Shown here: piece by piece, positions 31,193 through 42,889 of the stretch
Position numbering within the stretch: the first letter of the stretch is position 1
Layout: the number at the start of each line of letters is the position of its first letter
From: Latrodectus hesperus
Lineage: Eukaryota > Arthropoda > Arachnida > Araneae > Theridiidae
DNA length: 64,000 bases
Direction of reading: 5' to 3'
Assembly: GCA_037975125.1 (NCBI GenBank)
Contig: CM075853.1
Location: 92,994,773-93,058,772, forward strand
The notes under the pieces: generated by a model
The model's database searches: none
Seen by the model: the letters and a program-made list of their open reading frames with translations, nothing else
What the model was told of the DNA's origin: nothing
Made by a program: the position numbers and the translations under genes

Positions 31193-33126
31193 CAGGGTGA
31201 TTATAAAAAAACTTTGCCAACATCTGCACTTCTAGCGTCCATTCTATTTAACCGATCAAGATGATACTTCAAATATAGTTCTTTTGAAATATGCGCTCGA
31301 GATTCTGTGAATGGCAACACAGTGGCCCTCACGGTTACAGTTATAGTGACAGAAACTCGAAATTTTCGAATGGCAACGCCTACTTTTTACCATCGCAAAA
31401 TGTTCAGCACATGCGAAAACCCTAAATAGCGTTGAAACGGTACCGATATGTCCGAAAACCGACGTGTTATACACATACAAACAGTTCTTCAAGGCGCACG
31501 GAGGAATAATGCATACGACAGAGACAAGACACTGCTCAATGATGAGAACACATAGAGAAAAAGAAATCTTTATTAATTTCAAACATTTTCCACATGAGTG
31601 CCATCACAGGCAATTACGCATTGCATGCGGGAGATGGTGGACAATGTCGCTGCACGCAACATGGCACGAGGGATGTTTCCAATCTCACGCCGTATAGAAT
31701 CCTTTAAGTCCGACAATGTTTGAGGATTGCACAGATAAACTCTGGATTTGAGATAGCCCCAAAACCAGAAATCCATAGGCGTCAGATCTGGGGATCGCGC
31801 AGGCCACGGAAAAGGATAATAGCGTGAGATGATGCGATCACCAAAATGCTGATCCAGGAGCCTTTTACCTGACCTCGCTATATGTGGAGGTGCGCCATCT
31901 TGCATCCAAACAATGTCATTGAGTGCATTCAGCCGACGCAACTCCGGTAAGGCATAATTTTTCAGCATGGCTGCATACCGAGGGCCCGTTACAGAACATG
32001 TTGCAGGGCCAGTCGGGGTCGTTTCCTCAAAGAAGAACGGGCCCAGAACAAATGTAGCTGTAATGCCGCACCACGCAGTCACTTTGGCTTCAAATAATGG
32101 TACTGGCGCCACAGCATGAGGATTCGTCCCTCCCCAGTGCACACAATTCTTTGTGTTAATGCTGCCATTTAAGGTGAAATGCGCCTCGTCCGTCCATAGT
32201 ATGCGAAGTGGCCAGTCGTTATCCGCATCATATCGTAACAAAAATGCATTTGCGAAGTCCAGACGTTGTTGTGGGTCACCCGGCTCCAACATCTGGACGC
32301 GCTGGAACCGATAGGGAAACATGTGAAGTACCGAGCGCAAGAGCTTGCGGACCGTTGAGTTCGGAATATCCAACACGCGCGCTATGCCTCTTGCGGTTTC
32401 TGTGTGTCCTGCAGTCACTGTATGGTGCACTTCCATGACAGCGTCCTCAGAAACAGTTGGCCGTCCGGAGCGCTGTTTGTCACAGGTGCAGCCTGTATCT
32501 TCGAATTTCCGCACTAAATCACGCAGAGCTTGCAGAGTACATGGGCCGCGTCGTTGTCGATGATTGCGGCGATACACACGCAAGGCTTCCGCAGCGTTCA
32601 TCCCATTTTGGTAATAGAGTTTGATCAATTCACCGCGAACTTTCCTAGGAAGACTCATATCGTCGGCATGTGCGAGTTCCCGAATGACGACTTCGCATAC
32701 CCGCTTGGTATTTTATAGGTTTCCTACGCTGAATATCTGGCGACCGGCGTTCTGTGATTGCTTTCTTGACTCTGTCACATGCAAATTTATTGCGTGCGCC
32801 CAGATCGTGTTTTATTGGCCGGTTTTCAGAACTCTTTTTTGTGTTTGCAGAACACGTCCGTTTTTAGACATATCGGTACCGTTTCAACGCTATTTAGGGT
32901 TTTCGCAAGTGCTGAACATTTTGCGATGGTAAAAAGTAGACGTTGCCATTCGAAAATTTCGAGTTTCTGTCACTATAACTGTAACCGCGAGGGCCACTGT
33001 GTTGCCATTCACAGAATCTCGAGCACATATCTCAAAAGAACTATATTTGAAATATCATCTTGATCGTTTAAATAGAATGGACGCTAGAAGTGCAGATGTT
33101 GGCAAAGTTTTTTTATAATCACCCTG
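31193..33126 (-). mobile_element. D,D,D mariner-like transposon, copy 2, apparently intact
   Basis: The element lies between TA dinucleotides (31191-31192 and 33127-33128), starts CAGGGTGATTATAAAAAAAC and ends with the complement. Terminal inverted repeats are exceptionally long for this group: 31193-31468 and 32851-33126, 276 bp each, with only scattered differences. A single uninterrupted 359-codon transposase lies between. Total length is 1934 bp. It lies only 30 bp beyond the Helitron 3' end. It is the best candidate for a recently active element in this window. Confidence 0.94.
31579..32658 (-). CDS. D,D41,D mariner-like transposase, full length
   Basis: This 359-aa protein would bind the long TIRs and move the element by cut and paste at TA. 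It begins MSLPRKVRGELIKLYYQNGM with a DUF4817-like helix-turn-helix (AEALRVYRRNH), a GRP hook (QRSGRPTVSEDAVMEV) and a second helix-turn-helix (TARGIARVLDIPNSTVRKLL). The catalytic core follows: ILWTDEAHFTLNG (Asp about residue 153), IVWMQDGAPPHIA (Asp about residue 255) and SPDLTPMDFWFWG (third Asp), with 41 residues between the second and third Asp. This spacing matches the group described as DD41D (rosa-like). There are no stops or frameshifts. The ATG at 32658 is the natural start: 193 bp separate it from the right TIR. Confidence 0.93.
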   Translation of the reverse strand: MSLPRKVRGELIKLYYQNGMNAAEALRVYRRNHRQRRGPCTLQALRDLVRKFEDTGCTCDKQRSGRPTVSEDAVMEVHHTVTAGHTETARGIARVLDIPNSTVRKLLRSVLHMFPYRFQRVQMLEPGDPQQRLDFANAFLLRYDADNDWPLRILWTDEAHFTLNGSINTKNCVHWGGTNPHAVAPVPLFEAKVTAWCGITATFVLGPFFFEETTPTGPATCSVTGPRYAAMLKNYALPELRRLNALNDIVWMQDGAPPHIARSGKRLLDQHFGDRIISRYYPFPWPARSPDLTPMDFWFWGYLKSRVYLCNPQTLSDLKDSIRREIGNIPRAMLRAATLSTISRMQCVIACDGTHVENV

Positions 33127-33436
33127 TATATTGTAGTAGTTTGCGGCACAGTAATTTCTTACGACCATAAAATTTATCATAATATCATATCGGCACAGCT
33201 AGTCCTATTTTAGACCTTGTGTCATGAAACTTAACCAATCATACCGATTCCGTCCAATCACATTTAAAGATTACTGCTGCTATGCTGTTTTTGTGTATGT
33301 GTGTGTGTGAAGCTCGGTGGCGTAGCACTTCTCTTTTCTAAGATAAATGTCGAGATTGATTCAGTTTTCGGGATGAGCAAAGATTCAGCCGTTGATCCCT
33401 TCCATGGGACGATAAAACTGAGTACTAAGCATGCTT

Positions 33437-33578
33437 GGGAACTAAACACTAGGGGTTTGACTTAACTATCACGTGTGCTTTGGACTCCTGGGCCCTCAGT
33501 CAATAAAACAGATCTGGGCACTACAGGCCTTTGCTTCCTAATGGGCTTTCGTGCCGCTGAGTTTAGTTTAGTTCTCTG
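33437..33578. repeat. Dispersed repeat family, copy A
   Basis: AACTAAACACTAGGGGTTTGAC, CAGATCTGGGCACTACAGG, GGGCTTTCGTGCC and GAGTTTAGTTTAG recur, diverged, at 35716-35868. This is less AT-rich than its flanks. It looks like the body of an unrecognised SINE or MITE; its 5' limit is unclear and could reach about 33300. Confidence 0.55.
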
Positions 33579-33746
33579 CACATTAAATATTTGAGGTTTC
33601 TAATAAACTCATTCCGTCGCCATAGAGTGTGCAGAGAAGTCAGATTATTTGCGGACTTTATTAAAAAAGTAACCACAATTCAGAATAATGACATGTTTGA
33701 AGATTGTAAAATTTAATACTTGTTAATCAATTACTACAACACTGAG

Positions 33747-33783
33747 AAAAAGCAGAACATCGTTGCGTCATGTTCTGCTTTTT
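33747..33783. repeat. Perfect 14-bp inverted repeat, 9-bp spacer
   Basis: AAAAAGCAGAACAT at 33747-33760 is exactly complemented at 33770-33783. Confidence 0.85.
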
Positions 33784-34292
33784 TTAATTCTTCATGTTCC
33801 AAAAATTTTCTTGAAATGCATATATCTTTATTCTTTATATAATTTTTCATAAAGTTTTCTTAAAATGTAAATACCTTGAAGTTTTATTAAAAATATGTAT
33901 CTTTTTAAATACTTCATTTTAATTTTTCGATATGAAACACAGAAAAATTATTAATTTTATCAATTTCTTTTGAATGAAAAATATTTTTAAAAAATTATAT
34001 TAATAATTGTATTGATTGAATAGCCGGTGTGGTAAAAGGTTTTTAAAAGTCAGAACACTAACACATATTGGAATACGTTTTCATTAACATAACCTGCTGT
34101 TAGTTTCTGCCAACACACTAAATCTCTCAACACAGCCAACCACCCCATATTTTTTAATCATGATGAATAGACAAGTTTGACGTCTGAATTGGCTGTTTTT
34201 TTCCTAATTTCTATACCACGGCAACGGAGAATTAACTTTTCTGAATGGTTGTGATGCCTGTATTCACTATATCACAGCTTCAATATTTTTCT

Positions 34293-34365
34293 AAAAAATT
34301 CTAGATTATATAAAGCATTTCAAAGAAGTGTTCTTTGAAATGCTTTATATAATCTAGAATTTTTT
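34293..34365. repeat. Perfect 35-bp inverted repeat, 3-nt spacer
   Basis: AAAAAATTCTAGATTATATA then AAGCATTTCAAAGAA (34293-34327) is mirrored exactly at 34331-34365 with only GTG between. This is an almost spacer-free foldback. Confidence 0.92.
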
Positions 34366-35715
34366 TATTTAAAAAGTAAAAATAATTCTTTACATAAAAA
34401 AAGTTCTTTTCCACAGTTAAATTTTAATCAATTGAACGAATTTTTCACTTTCTGATTTCAATTGTTCTAAGAATTGATAAAATGCAAAACACCTTATGAG
34501 GACAAGAGATTTTCGCAATACTTTTTCATTATTTATAAAAATTTTTACATTTTTCAAAACTGAACTGTAATTATAACTGCAGTCGTACATAAATAATGTA
34601 TATACATCATGACTGAATTCAAAAGCAACATTATAGTTCGAAATAACTTATAATTTGACCTTATTTCCCGTAATTTTCTAGAAATACCTTTGAAATAAGT
34701 GTTAATTTGCTCAAAGAATCTCGTAATTTTTTCCTAGAAATTTTTACGGGTACTTGCTTAGAATCTTGTGTGTGATTTTCGATTTCTAAGAATCTTCCAA
34801 ATGTTTCCACTAATTAAGAAATTCGTAGATATATTTGTCAGGGGTTTTGAACTCTCTAATTATCTGGACATTTATTTGGATTTCAAGTATTTCAATATCT
34901 GATATCAAAAAGTACTATCGTGGATAAACTAAGCAATTGTTGATTGAAGTTTATTAACATTATATTCCTAAGGCTAAGTCAAAAAACGATTTCAACTATC
35001 TAAATGTGATAAAATAACTGATCTATCGTGATAAAATGACTGAGTCAAACGTCGATTGTCACAAGTTAACTGATTAATCCAAATTGTCACGTATTAAGGA
35101 TTAGGTCGGTGAGAATTTCTGGCTTTCTTTTTATGTCAATAGTAGTCATAAAAGACGACTGATTGCTTCTTCAGTTTGGATCACATTCAAGTTACGAGAC
35201 TGACACATGAGCGAGCTGGCTTTTTTCTCACTTTTTATCATGTTACACCAGCAGAAAGACCATAGATCAACGGAAATTTTTATACACTTTAAGTCTCCAC
35301 ATAAAGTTTGTTAATTGGGTCGTATATCAAAATTTTCAATCACGAGAGCAAAATCTTTACCTTTAATTCAGCCTCGCTTTAATCATTGTAAATAATGGTC
35401 AAACGCCATTTATCATTTTCTGTGAATAATAATCTCTCATATAAAGATACATTTATAATCATCATTAATAAACATCAGTTAATTCTGTTATTGCTTAACA
35501 ACAAGGAAGGTTTTGTTTTGTTTTGTTTTTCAAAGCTTTCTATGTTTGAGTACTTGAACACAGAGGACTGTTTTCAAAATTAGAGGTTTTCTTGCTAGAG
35601 ATGCGTAAGTATTGCTCTTTGCCTTAAGAAATTTTCGAAGGAAGCATTACACGATGCAAAAAGTCTCTACTCAGCCTTTTATCTCTTAAGCAAACTGAGT
35701 AGAAAACATCATTGA

Positions 35716-35868
35716 AAACTAAACACTGTGGGGTTTTCGCATTAGGCTGACCGCCTAACCAGAACATAGTTCTCGCACCCTAAGGTTCTCGTTGGGGAAA
35801 AAAAAACAGATATGGACATTATAGGTTTTGTCCCACATGGGCTGTCGTGTCACAGATTTAGTTTAGGT
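35716..35868. repeat. Dispersed repeat family, copy B
   Basis: Shares ordered motifs with 33437-33578: AACTAAACACTGTGGGG, AACAGATATGGACATTATAGG, CACATGGGCTGTCGTGTC and AGATTTAGTTTAG. Same strand as copy A, and clearly diverged. Confidence 0.55.
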
Positions 35869-38164
35869 TTCATTCTCTTATTGGAACTAAATTTTTTTAG
35901 GGAAAAATCAATTTTAATTCTAGTTAGAATTCGAATCGAATTAAAACCAGGATTGAAATTTATTGAGATTTTGTCTCAATTTGTGAAAATAATAAATTAA
36001 TTTTCTACAAAAATTAAAGAAAATATTTCAAAGAATTTAAATTAGAGTATAAATGATTTCATTAGAATAATAAAAAATCGAAAAATACTAATGATTTTCG
36101 AAAGACTTGATTAACATAAATTCAAGTGCTTATCATTCGAATTTGAAAGTACCGATTCGAGTGTGAAATGAATTCGAAACATTCGCATAAGGAAAACATA
36201 AGAATTTGAATTATGAATCTTTTCCAGAAAGATCGAGATTAATGCTTTCGAATTTTTCTTTGCAATTGTTTGTCGATAAGTTTTTCTGACAATTAGACAG
36301 TCATTGATCAAACAAAAATGTTCTGTAAATGATCTTGATAATGACCATCCAAAAATGTGCATTGCTTCAACTAAGCAGTCAACGCCGAAAAACATTCAAA
36401 AAGTCAGACCATATTTTTTCTTCATAAATTCTAAATATTTGGTTGATATATGCTGATTATGTAGGTCAGTAGTGACAAGGGCACAAAGTTATCAGATTTT
36501 GGAGTTCGTCGATCTTTTACAACCCTTTGTATGAGAAAAAATTTATAACAAAACATTATCTGCAAAAACATTAGAGAATTTTCTAAGCCAATCAGAAACC
36601 AGGAAGAAAAGCGATAGAGAATCCATCGTATTTACATGTACAGATAATATTTCTGCCAGAAATTGATACTGTCCGAGGCAATATGGAAGATGTCGAATCC
36701 TTTATGAGTCACAAAAACAATTGGCTTCTTTTCAATTTTGAAATTCACCACAAGTCATGTATTAAAAAAAAAGCAAAATTCAATTATTTCTCACACTTTG
36801 TTAAAATCAACATTTATTTTTCACGCGCAAAAAAACTAAAATATTTATTTAATTTTATAATCAAAAATTATTTGGAATACATTAGAGATATTATTTTTAT
36901 ATTTTATCTTAGAAATCTTTTATGCCTACTGTTAGAATAATTTTTGGTCATTAAAATCAGCATTTTTAACTGATAATTAAGTGAATACTGATTGGCAATT
37001 TTGTTAATAACAAGTGCGTAGGAAATTTTTCTGTAAGTCTTAGAGTAATCAGAATTAGATAATGTACACTTTGCAAACGCAAAAATTTGCAACTAAAGTG
37101 GTAACAGAGTTCTTTATGGTATATAAAAAGTAATCATATTTTAAAATATTAAAAAAAGGGAACAGAGTTTGTGTATAGCCATCTCAGAAGAAAACTTTTC
37201 ATCAATGAAGATAAAATTTCAGCTAATATTTAACATAAAAACATTTTAATGCATTTCTGAAATTTATTTTATTTCTCCCCTCTACAAAATTTTAAACTAA
37301 ACATACTTCTGCCATAATAATTAATCGTTATTCCATTGTCTAAATATATATAGTAATTGATTCCTTATATATTTATTGACAACACAGCTTTTGTTACCTT
37401 AACAAATTTTTTATTAATTCACATAAAACCAATTTGATTTCTTTTAAATTAACATTCACTCAAAGCTAAAATTTATAAATTTAAAATGTTTTATTTCAGA
37501 TATATCTGCTAATTTTATTATAAGATTTACTTATAAAATCTAGCCTTGTGATAGAACTATCGAGTTAATCTGATATGCAAAACTGTGCTAAAAGAAAATC
37601 CTTCTGTTTTTACAAATGAGATTAAATCTGTCTGGTATATCATTAAGCTATGAAATGAAATTTATCTTTTGTATATATTCTTCAACAACAGATTAATAAT
37701 AGAATCAGTCTGGGACTTTAACACTAAGCTATGGAATCTCTCTGGTCTGTATGCAATAAAATGAGCCAGATTTCACAACCAAGTTGTAGCATTAATCTAG
37801 TTCGCCAAAATTATATAAAGTGACACGAGTTTTTCTAATAAACAAGGAAATTATTCCAGCTTTACAACCGTGCTCAGAAGGCAATCTGTTTAATAACTAA
37901 TCTGGTTATACCAATCTGGTTCCTATAAATAATTTACGAAACCAGTCTGGGCAACTATAAAATTTGATTTTACAATTGAGGTATAGAATCAATTCTGATA
38001 TTAAAATAAAGTTATTGTGCTAAAATCAGTATGCAATAACATGCTTATCTTGATCTATTAATTAATCTAACTTACTCATTTAAATAAAGAACCACTAGTT
38101 TCTGAATCTGATTTAATAACTACCGTTATAAAACTTTTAAAATCAAAATATATACCGATTTTGC

Positions 38165-38168
<4 letters not shown>
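35869..38168. other. AT-rich stretch with scattered AATCTGG motifs
   Basis: No gene recognised. Between about 37610 and 37960 short words such as TCTGTCTGG, ATCAGTCTGG, CTAATCTGG and CCAGTCTGG recur irregularly, perhaps a decayed minisatellite. Confidence 0.35.

Positions 38169-38253
<85 letters not shown>
38169..38253. repeat. (AT)n microsatellite
   Basis: About 85 bp of pure AT preceded by TTGCATG. Confidence 0.92.
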
Positions 38254-38257
<4 letters not shown>

Positions 38258-38581
38258 TCTAACCATGTTATTATAACCATCTGCTAATATCCTCACATGT
38301 ATCTGCTTCAAAGAACTATACATAATTGGGTTCACTGCATTGTTTTCTTAAAAACAAATCCCAAAGATTTATGTCACACTGGGCATGTTGTTTACTTTAT
38401 TACAACATTCCAGCCACTCTGCAGACATAATAGGAAGTTTACTTTTGCTGTATACAATACGTTGCAGCTCTTAATACTTTTATTTTCAATGGTGTCACGC
38501 ATTTAATCACGATGTGCTTAGAATAGAAATAAACGAACAGCGCACGTTTGAAGTATTTTTCGTGAAAGCCAAAGACCATTT

Positions 38582-38627
38582 CTTTAAGCAAGTCGGATAA
38601 ATCTTGGTTTATCCGACTTGTTTAAAG
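38582..38627. repeat. 20-bp inverted repeat, 6-bp spacer
   Basis: CTTTAAGCAAGTCGGATAAA and TTTATCCGACTTGTTTAAAG are complementary except at one position. Short-spacer foldback. Confidence 0.85.
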
Positions 38628-39320
38628 GAACCCAAAAATATATTCCGAATCTGCTTACATTTCAAACTTCTTCTCCCACTTATTAACTGTGTTTGATTAA
38701 GATTTTTTTTATCTGATATAGCTGTTGTATTGATTACTAATTAGTGTCATGGTAGTCCTGTAAAAAAGCAGCTGCTCTCATATTCGAAATGTAATAAATT
38801 CAAATCATTCCCCAATAAAAAAAATAAATAAATAAAGATCGTGCTGTGCTGATGTATACGGATTCATGTTTTTAGAGTTATTGCTCACTTCACTGATGTG
38901 GTGGGTAGATTTGGAGAGAAAAGAGAGAGAGTATCAGCTTAAATATCGACCACGTTTCTTGGCTTTAGATCAAACTTACAAGGTGATTGGCGTTTACTTA
39001 TCAGCTTTGGTCTGTAGAGATAGGCCACTAGAAATTTATTGCATTAATCTAATCTAAGTTAACATTCTTAAAATATAATAAAATGTTTATATGAAAATTA
39101 TATAAATTATTTCATTCTTTAATCAAAATCAGTTTTTAAAATTCATCTCTTCATCTTAGGCTTAACTCAAAATTTATTTTGTATTTAATTTCTTTAATAA
39201 GGATAGAGAATTTTTTTGCTCTTATTTTAAGAGCTATGAAAATTGCAAAGAAAAATTAATGAGAATTTTCAGTAATTTTAATGTAATGTATAATAATTGT
39301 GGTTATTTTGGGCAATTTTG

Positions 39321-39489
39321 TCCAAGAAGAAGACCCAAAAAGAGATGGAAGGACTGCCTGGAAGAAGACTTCAACATACTTAAAATCAAGAACTGGAGGT
39401 TGATTTTTAGAAAAGGGGCGGAATGGTAGAGACTTCTGAAGAAGGCTAAGGCCCACAAAGGGCTGTCGTGCCAATGCTGATGATGATGA
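39321..39489 (+). mobile_element. RTE-type LINE 3' fragment
   Basis: The plus strand reads RPRRRPKKRWKDCLEEDFN, then LKIKNWRLIFRKGAEW, a stop, RLLKKAKAHKGLSCQC and a stop, followed by a TGATGATGATGA tail. This matches the C-terminal end of RTE-like reverse transcriptases (a GRPR-RW-D..E.DL..I.NW pattern followed by AK-HKGLS) and their short TGATGA-type tail. Only the last 50-odd codons are present, as expected of heavily 5'-truncated LINE copies. Confidence 0.7.
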
Positions 39490-40756
39490 GTGAATAAAAA
39501 TTAAGTCAGTAACAATATTAAATGCTCAATGAGCTGCCCATGCATTGCTGTAATTCAATATGATTACACAGAAAAGAAAGAATTTATGATGCTTCTAACG
39601 TTTAATTTTCCAATGCTTGGGTATGCATGTGTGTGTGCACAACTTTTGTTTCACTGTATTTACCGCATGAAGAATATCTGATTTGGTAATGGTGACTGTA
39701 AATGACAATCGCAAGAATTTAAAATTGCAGTCTCTTAAATTAAAATAGTAAATCCTTTGGAATCACGTGCATTCAGGGAATTTGGTCATCTTACTTTGGA
39801 TATTTTGTCAGTGACAGATTTTGCAACATTGCTCATTAACCTTTTATTGCAACCATTTGCCTTTTTTTCCTTTGCCTGATTGATATTTTACGGCATAATA
39901 AGAGGCATATCAGTTTTTAATTGCAACACGTGCGATGAAATCTCTGGAAAATCGAGTTAATATAAGAAATAAGCTAAATTGATTATGCAGTTAATAATGG
40001 TAGATTTTTTTACTAACCGCTTAATCAGGTTTAATAATTCAACAGAGATTTTTAATTCACTTCCATAACAATGTCGACGGATTTATGAGTATTTTTCATC
40101 TGTTTATTAATTTGAATAATAGTATGAAATTCATAGACGTCTGTGCTTAAGGCCGTAAGAATAACTACTTGACTCAGCAATTACTATGATGCTTATGGTT
40201 GATTTGAATATTGAAAAAAAGCAATTCATTTTTAACGTCACTGAATTGCAGAAATTATGAGGCAGTAAAAACATTTATAAAGTCCTGTTTGACATTTGTT
40301 TCTAGCGAAAGTTTCTCATAAACTTTCAGCTGATCGAGCTCCGGCTATTGAGAACGAAGTAAATTTGGAACAACAAAATGCTATTTCTCACATTCTAACA
40401 AAAAGCTAAATTCTCAACCAAAACCTCATAAATGGTTTAAAATGTCTTTAAATTCTTAGGATAATGCTTTCAACACGAAGAAAAGTCTAATATGCTACAT
40501 TTTGAGCAATTATTATAAAGTTATGTTCCATTTTTCTCTTATCGTATGCCGTTTTATTATAGATATCTATGTAAATTTATAGTTTGTTAAATTCTATACA
40601 CAATATCATGCATATTATCTATACTATGCATAGGTATATGAAAAATAATGGAAGCTTAACTCAACTTATCTAAAAGTAGCATTAAGTTTACCTGACTTTG
40701 CATAAAAATTCATGAATGATTCGTAAAATTATTTTCAGAATAACAGAAAATGTATG
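39490..40756. other. AT-rich intergenic stretch
   Basis: Nothing recognised. Confidence 0.5.
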
Positions 40757-40778
40757 TTACTTCTGAATTCAGAAGTAA
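40757..40778. repeat. Perfect 22-bp palindrome
   Basis: TTACTTCTGAATTCAGAAGT followed by AA is its own reverse complement with no spacer. Confidence 0.85.
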
Positions 40779-40951
40779 ATGTATGGCTTACTTCTAAGAT
40801 ACTTTTTCTTCAATAAATAAGAGATAAAAGGATGTTATTGTCTATCTGGGACATAAATTATTCTTACTTAATTCTGGTTAGTATTGGTAAGAAGTAATAA
40901 GAGCTGTTTATTTTTAAATGGAAGTTGAATTTATGAATTGGCGGTATTTAG

Positions 40952-41141
40952 GGTAGTTCCTCATGTTATTTTCAAGACAAGGTTGGTGCCCTTCTTCTGA
41001 TTCCATATGTCGAAAATGGAACGTGTCTTGTTTCTATGACAATGGAAGCTATTCCCATTGTAGACCGTACTGTATTCGAAAAACGAGTTTATTGTCAGTA
41101 TGGAATAGAATGTACGGAATGCAATTTGTCCTGTGGAACTC
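40952..41141 (+). other. Candidate host protein-coding exon
   Basis: Directly after TATTTAG, an acceptor-like AG that is also a stop in this frame, a frame is open for 63 codons up to CTC|GTAAGG, a good donor-like site. The peptide begins GSSCYFQDKVGALLLIPYVE, continues NGTCLVSMTMEAIPIVDRTV and ends EKRVYCQYGIECTECNLSCG. It has six Cys clustered toward the end and a protein-like composition unlike the Ile/Asn/Lys/Phe-rich chance frames around it. An overlapping ATG-initiated 60-codon frame (40963-41145) is a different frame and less convincing. Exon phases would be 0 at the start and 1 at the end. The acceptor has only a weak pyrimidine tract. I do not recognise the family. Confidence 0.4.
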
Positions 41142-41562
41142 GTAAGGGTTGTTAGTTAACCATTCTGAAAAACATAATTTATTATTAGTTTCCTAAGCAT
41201 CCCATTAAATCCTTTATTCATTTGTAATTTTTTCAGCAAATGTAAATTTTATCACTTTTATATGCCTATTTTTTCCAACCGAAGACTTTCTACACATCTG
41301 AACAACTGGCCATTTACAGCCACGATCAAGGAACGAAGTCAGCATATGATCTCATACTTTCCTTTATAAGACCTCTACCAACAGAGGGATGTTCTGTAGA
41401 GGTTTTAACGTGCCCATTCACTCTTAGAACTACGTTTTTCATTTGAATTAAATGTGAAACTCTAATCTACGATATTTCAGTATACCTATAATGTGCAAAA
41501 AATTGCGATGCTTATATTAAAACATTTTCATAAGAATTGAGGCTTTCAACGAAATTATTTGT

Positions 41563-41582
41563 TTTCGTTCAATTGAACGAAA
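41563..41582. repeat. Perfect 20-bp palindrome
   Basis: TTTCGTTCAATTGAACGAAA reads the same on both strands. Confidence 0.85.
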
Positions 41583-42166
41583 GATTAGGTAATTGCAAAT
41601 AATCCATCCTAATTCTCTGGTATATCTGCTAACTAAAGCAGCTAACTGCATTCAACTAACTAATAATTTTGAACCATAGTCAAGTAGCAAGATCAACTTA
41701 GCACTTTCTTCTAAAAACTTCAGCACCGCTATGAAAAGGGAGAATGATTACAGCCTATCATAACACAGGCCTTCTTAGCACAACGATCTTTGGACTGGTC
41801 AAGTAACAAGCCCGCTACGTTCTTGTCACAAAAATAACGCCTTGCTTTTCTTAGCTAACGATGTTCAAAAACAAATGAAAATTTTTACCGATAAATTCCT
41901 TTAGTCTAATGGTATACAAGGTTTGCAATCCTTGAAATGGAAAGATTTGATAGTTGAAAATAGATACTGTCTTTTTTATTTCTGCATGCATATTTTTTGG
42001 GGGGATTCTTGGACGTTAGGATGTTTTCCGAGTTTTTTATAGCCTATTATTTTTCTAGAAAGCAAAATGTTCAAAAACCCTATATTGACATGTATAACCA
42101 TATATTGCTAGGCTCTCCGCAAGTGTGCTGTTAATCTTGTTTTTTAGTTTGTAATAATTTTCTATA

Positions 42167-42394
42167 GGGCGCTCCGTGGCTGAGTGGTCAAAGCATCACT
42201 GCTAATCGCTTGAGAGCGTAGGAGTGTGGGTTCGATTCCCACCGTGGCCCTGGGTGTTTCTCTTCGTTATTCTTCTGTGGTTGTACATCTGTCATTGTGC
42301 TATTTGTCCTAATATCGACGAAGACTTACAAGCGGATCTCAAGAATCAAGCATACAAGTCTGAATATATGTAATGTAATGTAATAAATAAAAAA
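42167..42394 (+). mobile_element. tRNA-Ser-like SINE, copy 2
   Basis: Begins GGGCGCTCCGTGGCTGAGTG and matches copy 1 (18646-18872, other strand) along its whole length, including CACTGCTAATCGCTTGAG, the B box GGGTTCGATTCCC, the body ending AAGTCTGAATATATG and a (TAATG)n then (AAATA) tail. Compared with copy 1 it has small indels and substitutions (for example CTCTGC versus CTGC). The anticodon stem does not pair well, so this is not a functional tRNA gene. Confidence 0.9.
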
Positions 42395-42889
42395 TATTTT
42401 TATATACAAATTTTAAATTAGCAATTATATAAATAATAATTGAAAGCACATGTCCCCAAAACCTCAATACTTAAGAAGCGTTAATTTCATTATTTTTAAT
42501 ATGAATGCGTATTAAATCAATGTTTTTTACTTTTCATAAATTCTGCGACCAAAATTTACATTTTTCTCAATATTTTGCTTAATTTTTTTTTCTGAATAAA
42601 GCTTTCATGCTCAACTGGTCAATATAAATACAAATATTAATGACTTTTTCCAGATGAAACTGATCAAAGGAGCGTTAATTCTCACTTTCCATATTGACCC
42701 CTGGTGAAATTATTTAATAGGAATCGTGAAGAAACACAATCGTTTATGATAGAAGTCTATGATAAAACTCAGGGGTGCAAAAGGTCAAGTGCTTGTGGAA
42801 GTTGAAAATTAGGCATGGAGTGGGCATTTTTCCAAAATGTGATCCCGTGTTTTGTTTATAGAAAATAAGCAGTTCTGAATTGCGGAGTA

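Noticed and set aside
32779..33063. 94-codon plus-strand frame similar to the 108-codon frame at 31256-31582
   Set aside because: The two frames are alike only because they lie in the two inverted terminal repeats of the same transposon.
42167..42255. tRNA-Ser(GCT)-like gene
   Set aside because: It has A and B boxes, but the anticodon stem pairs poorly, a 140-bp conserved non-tRNA body follows, and a second copy at 18646-18872 is flanked by target duplications. It is a SINE head.
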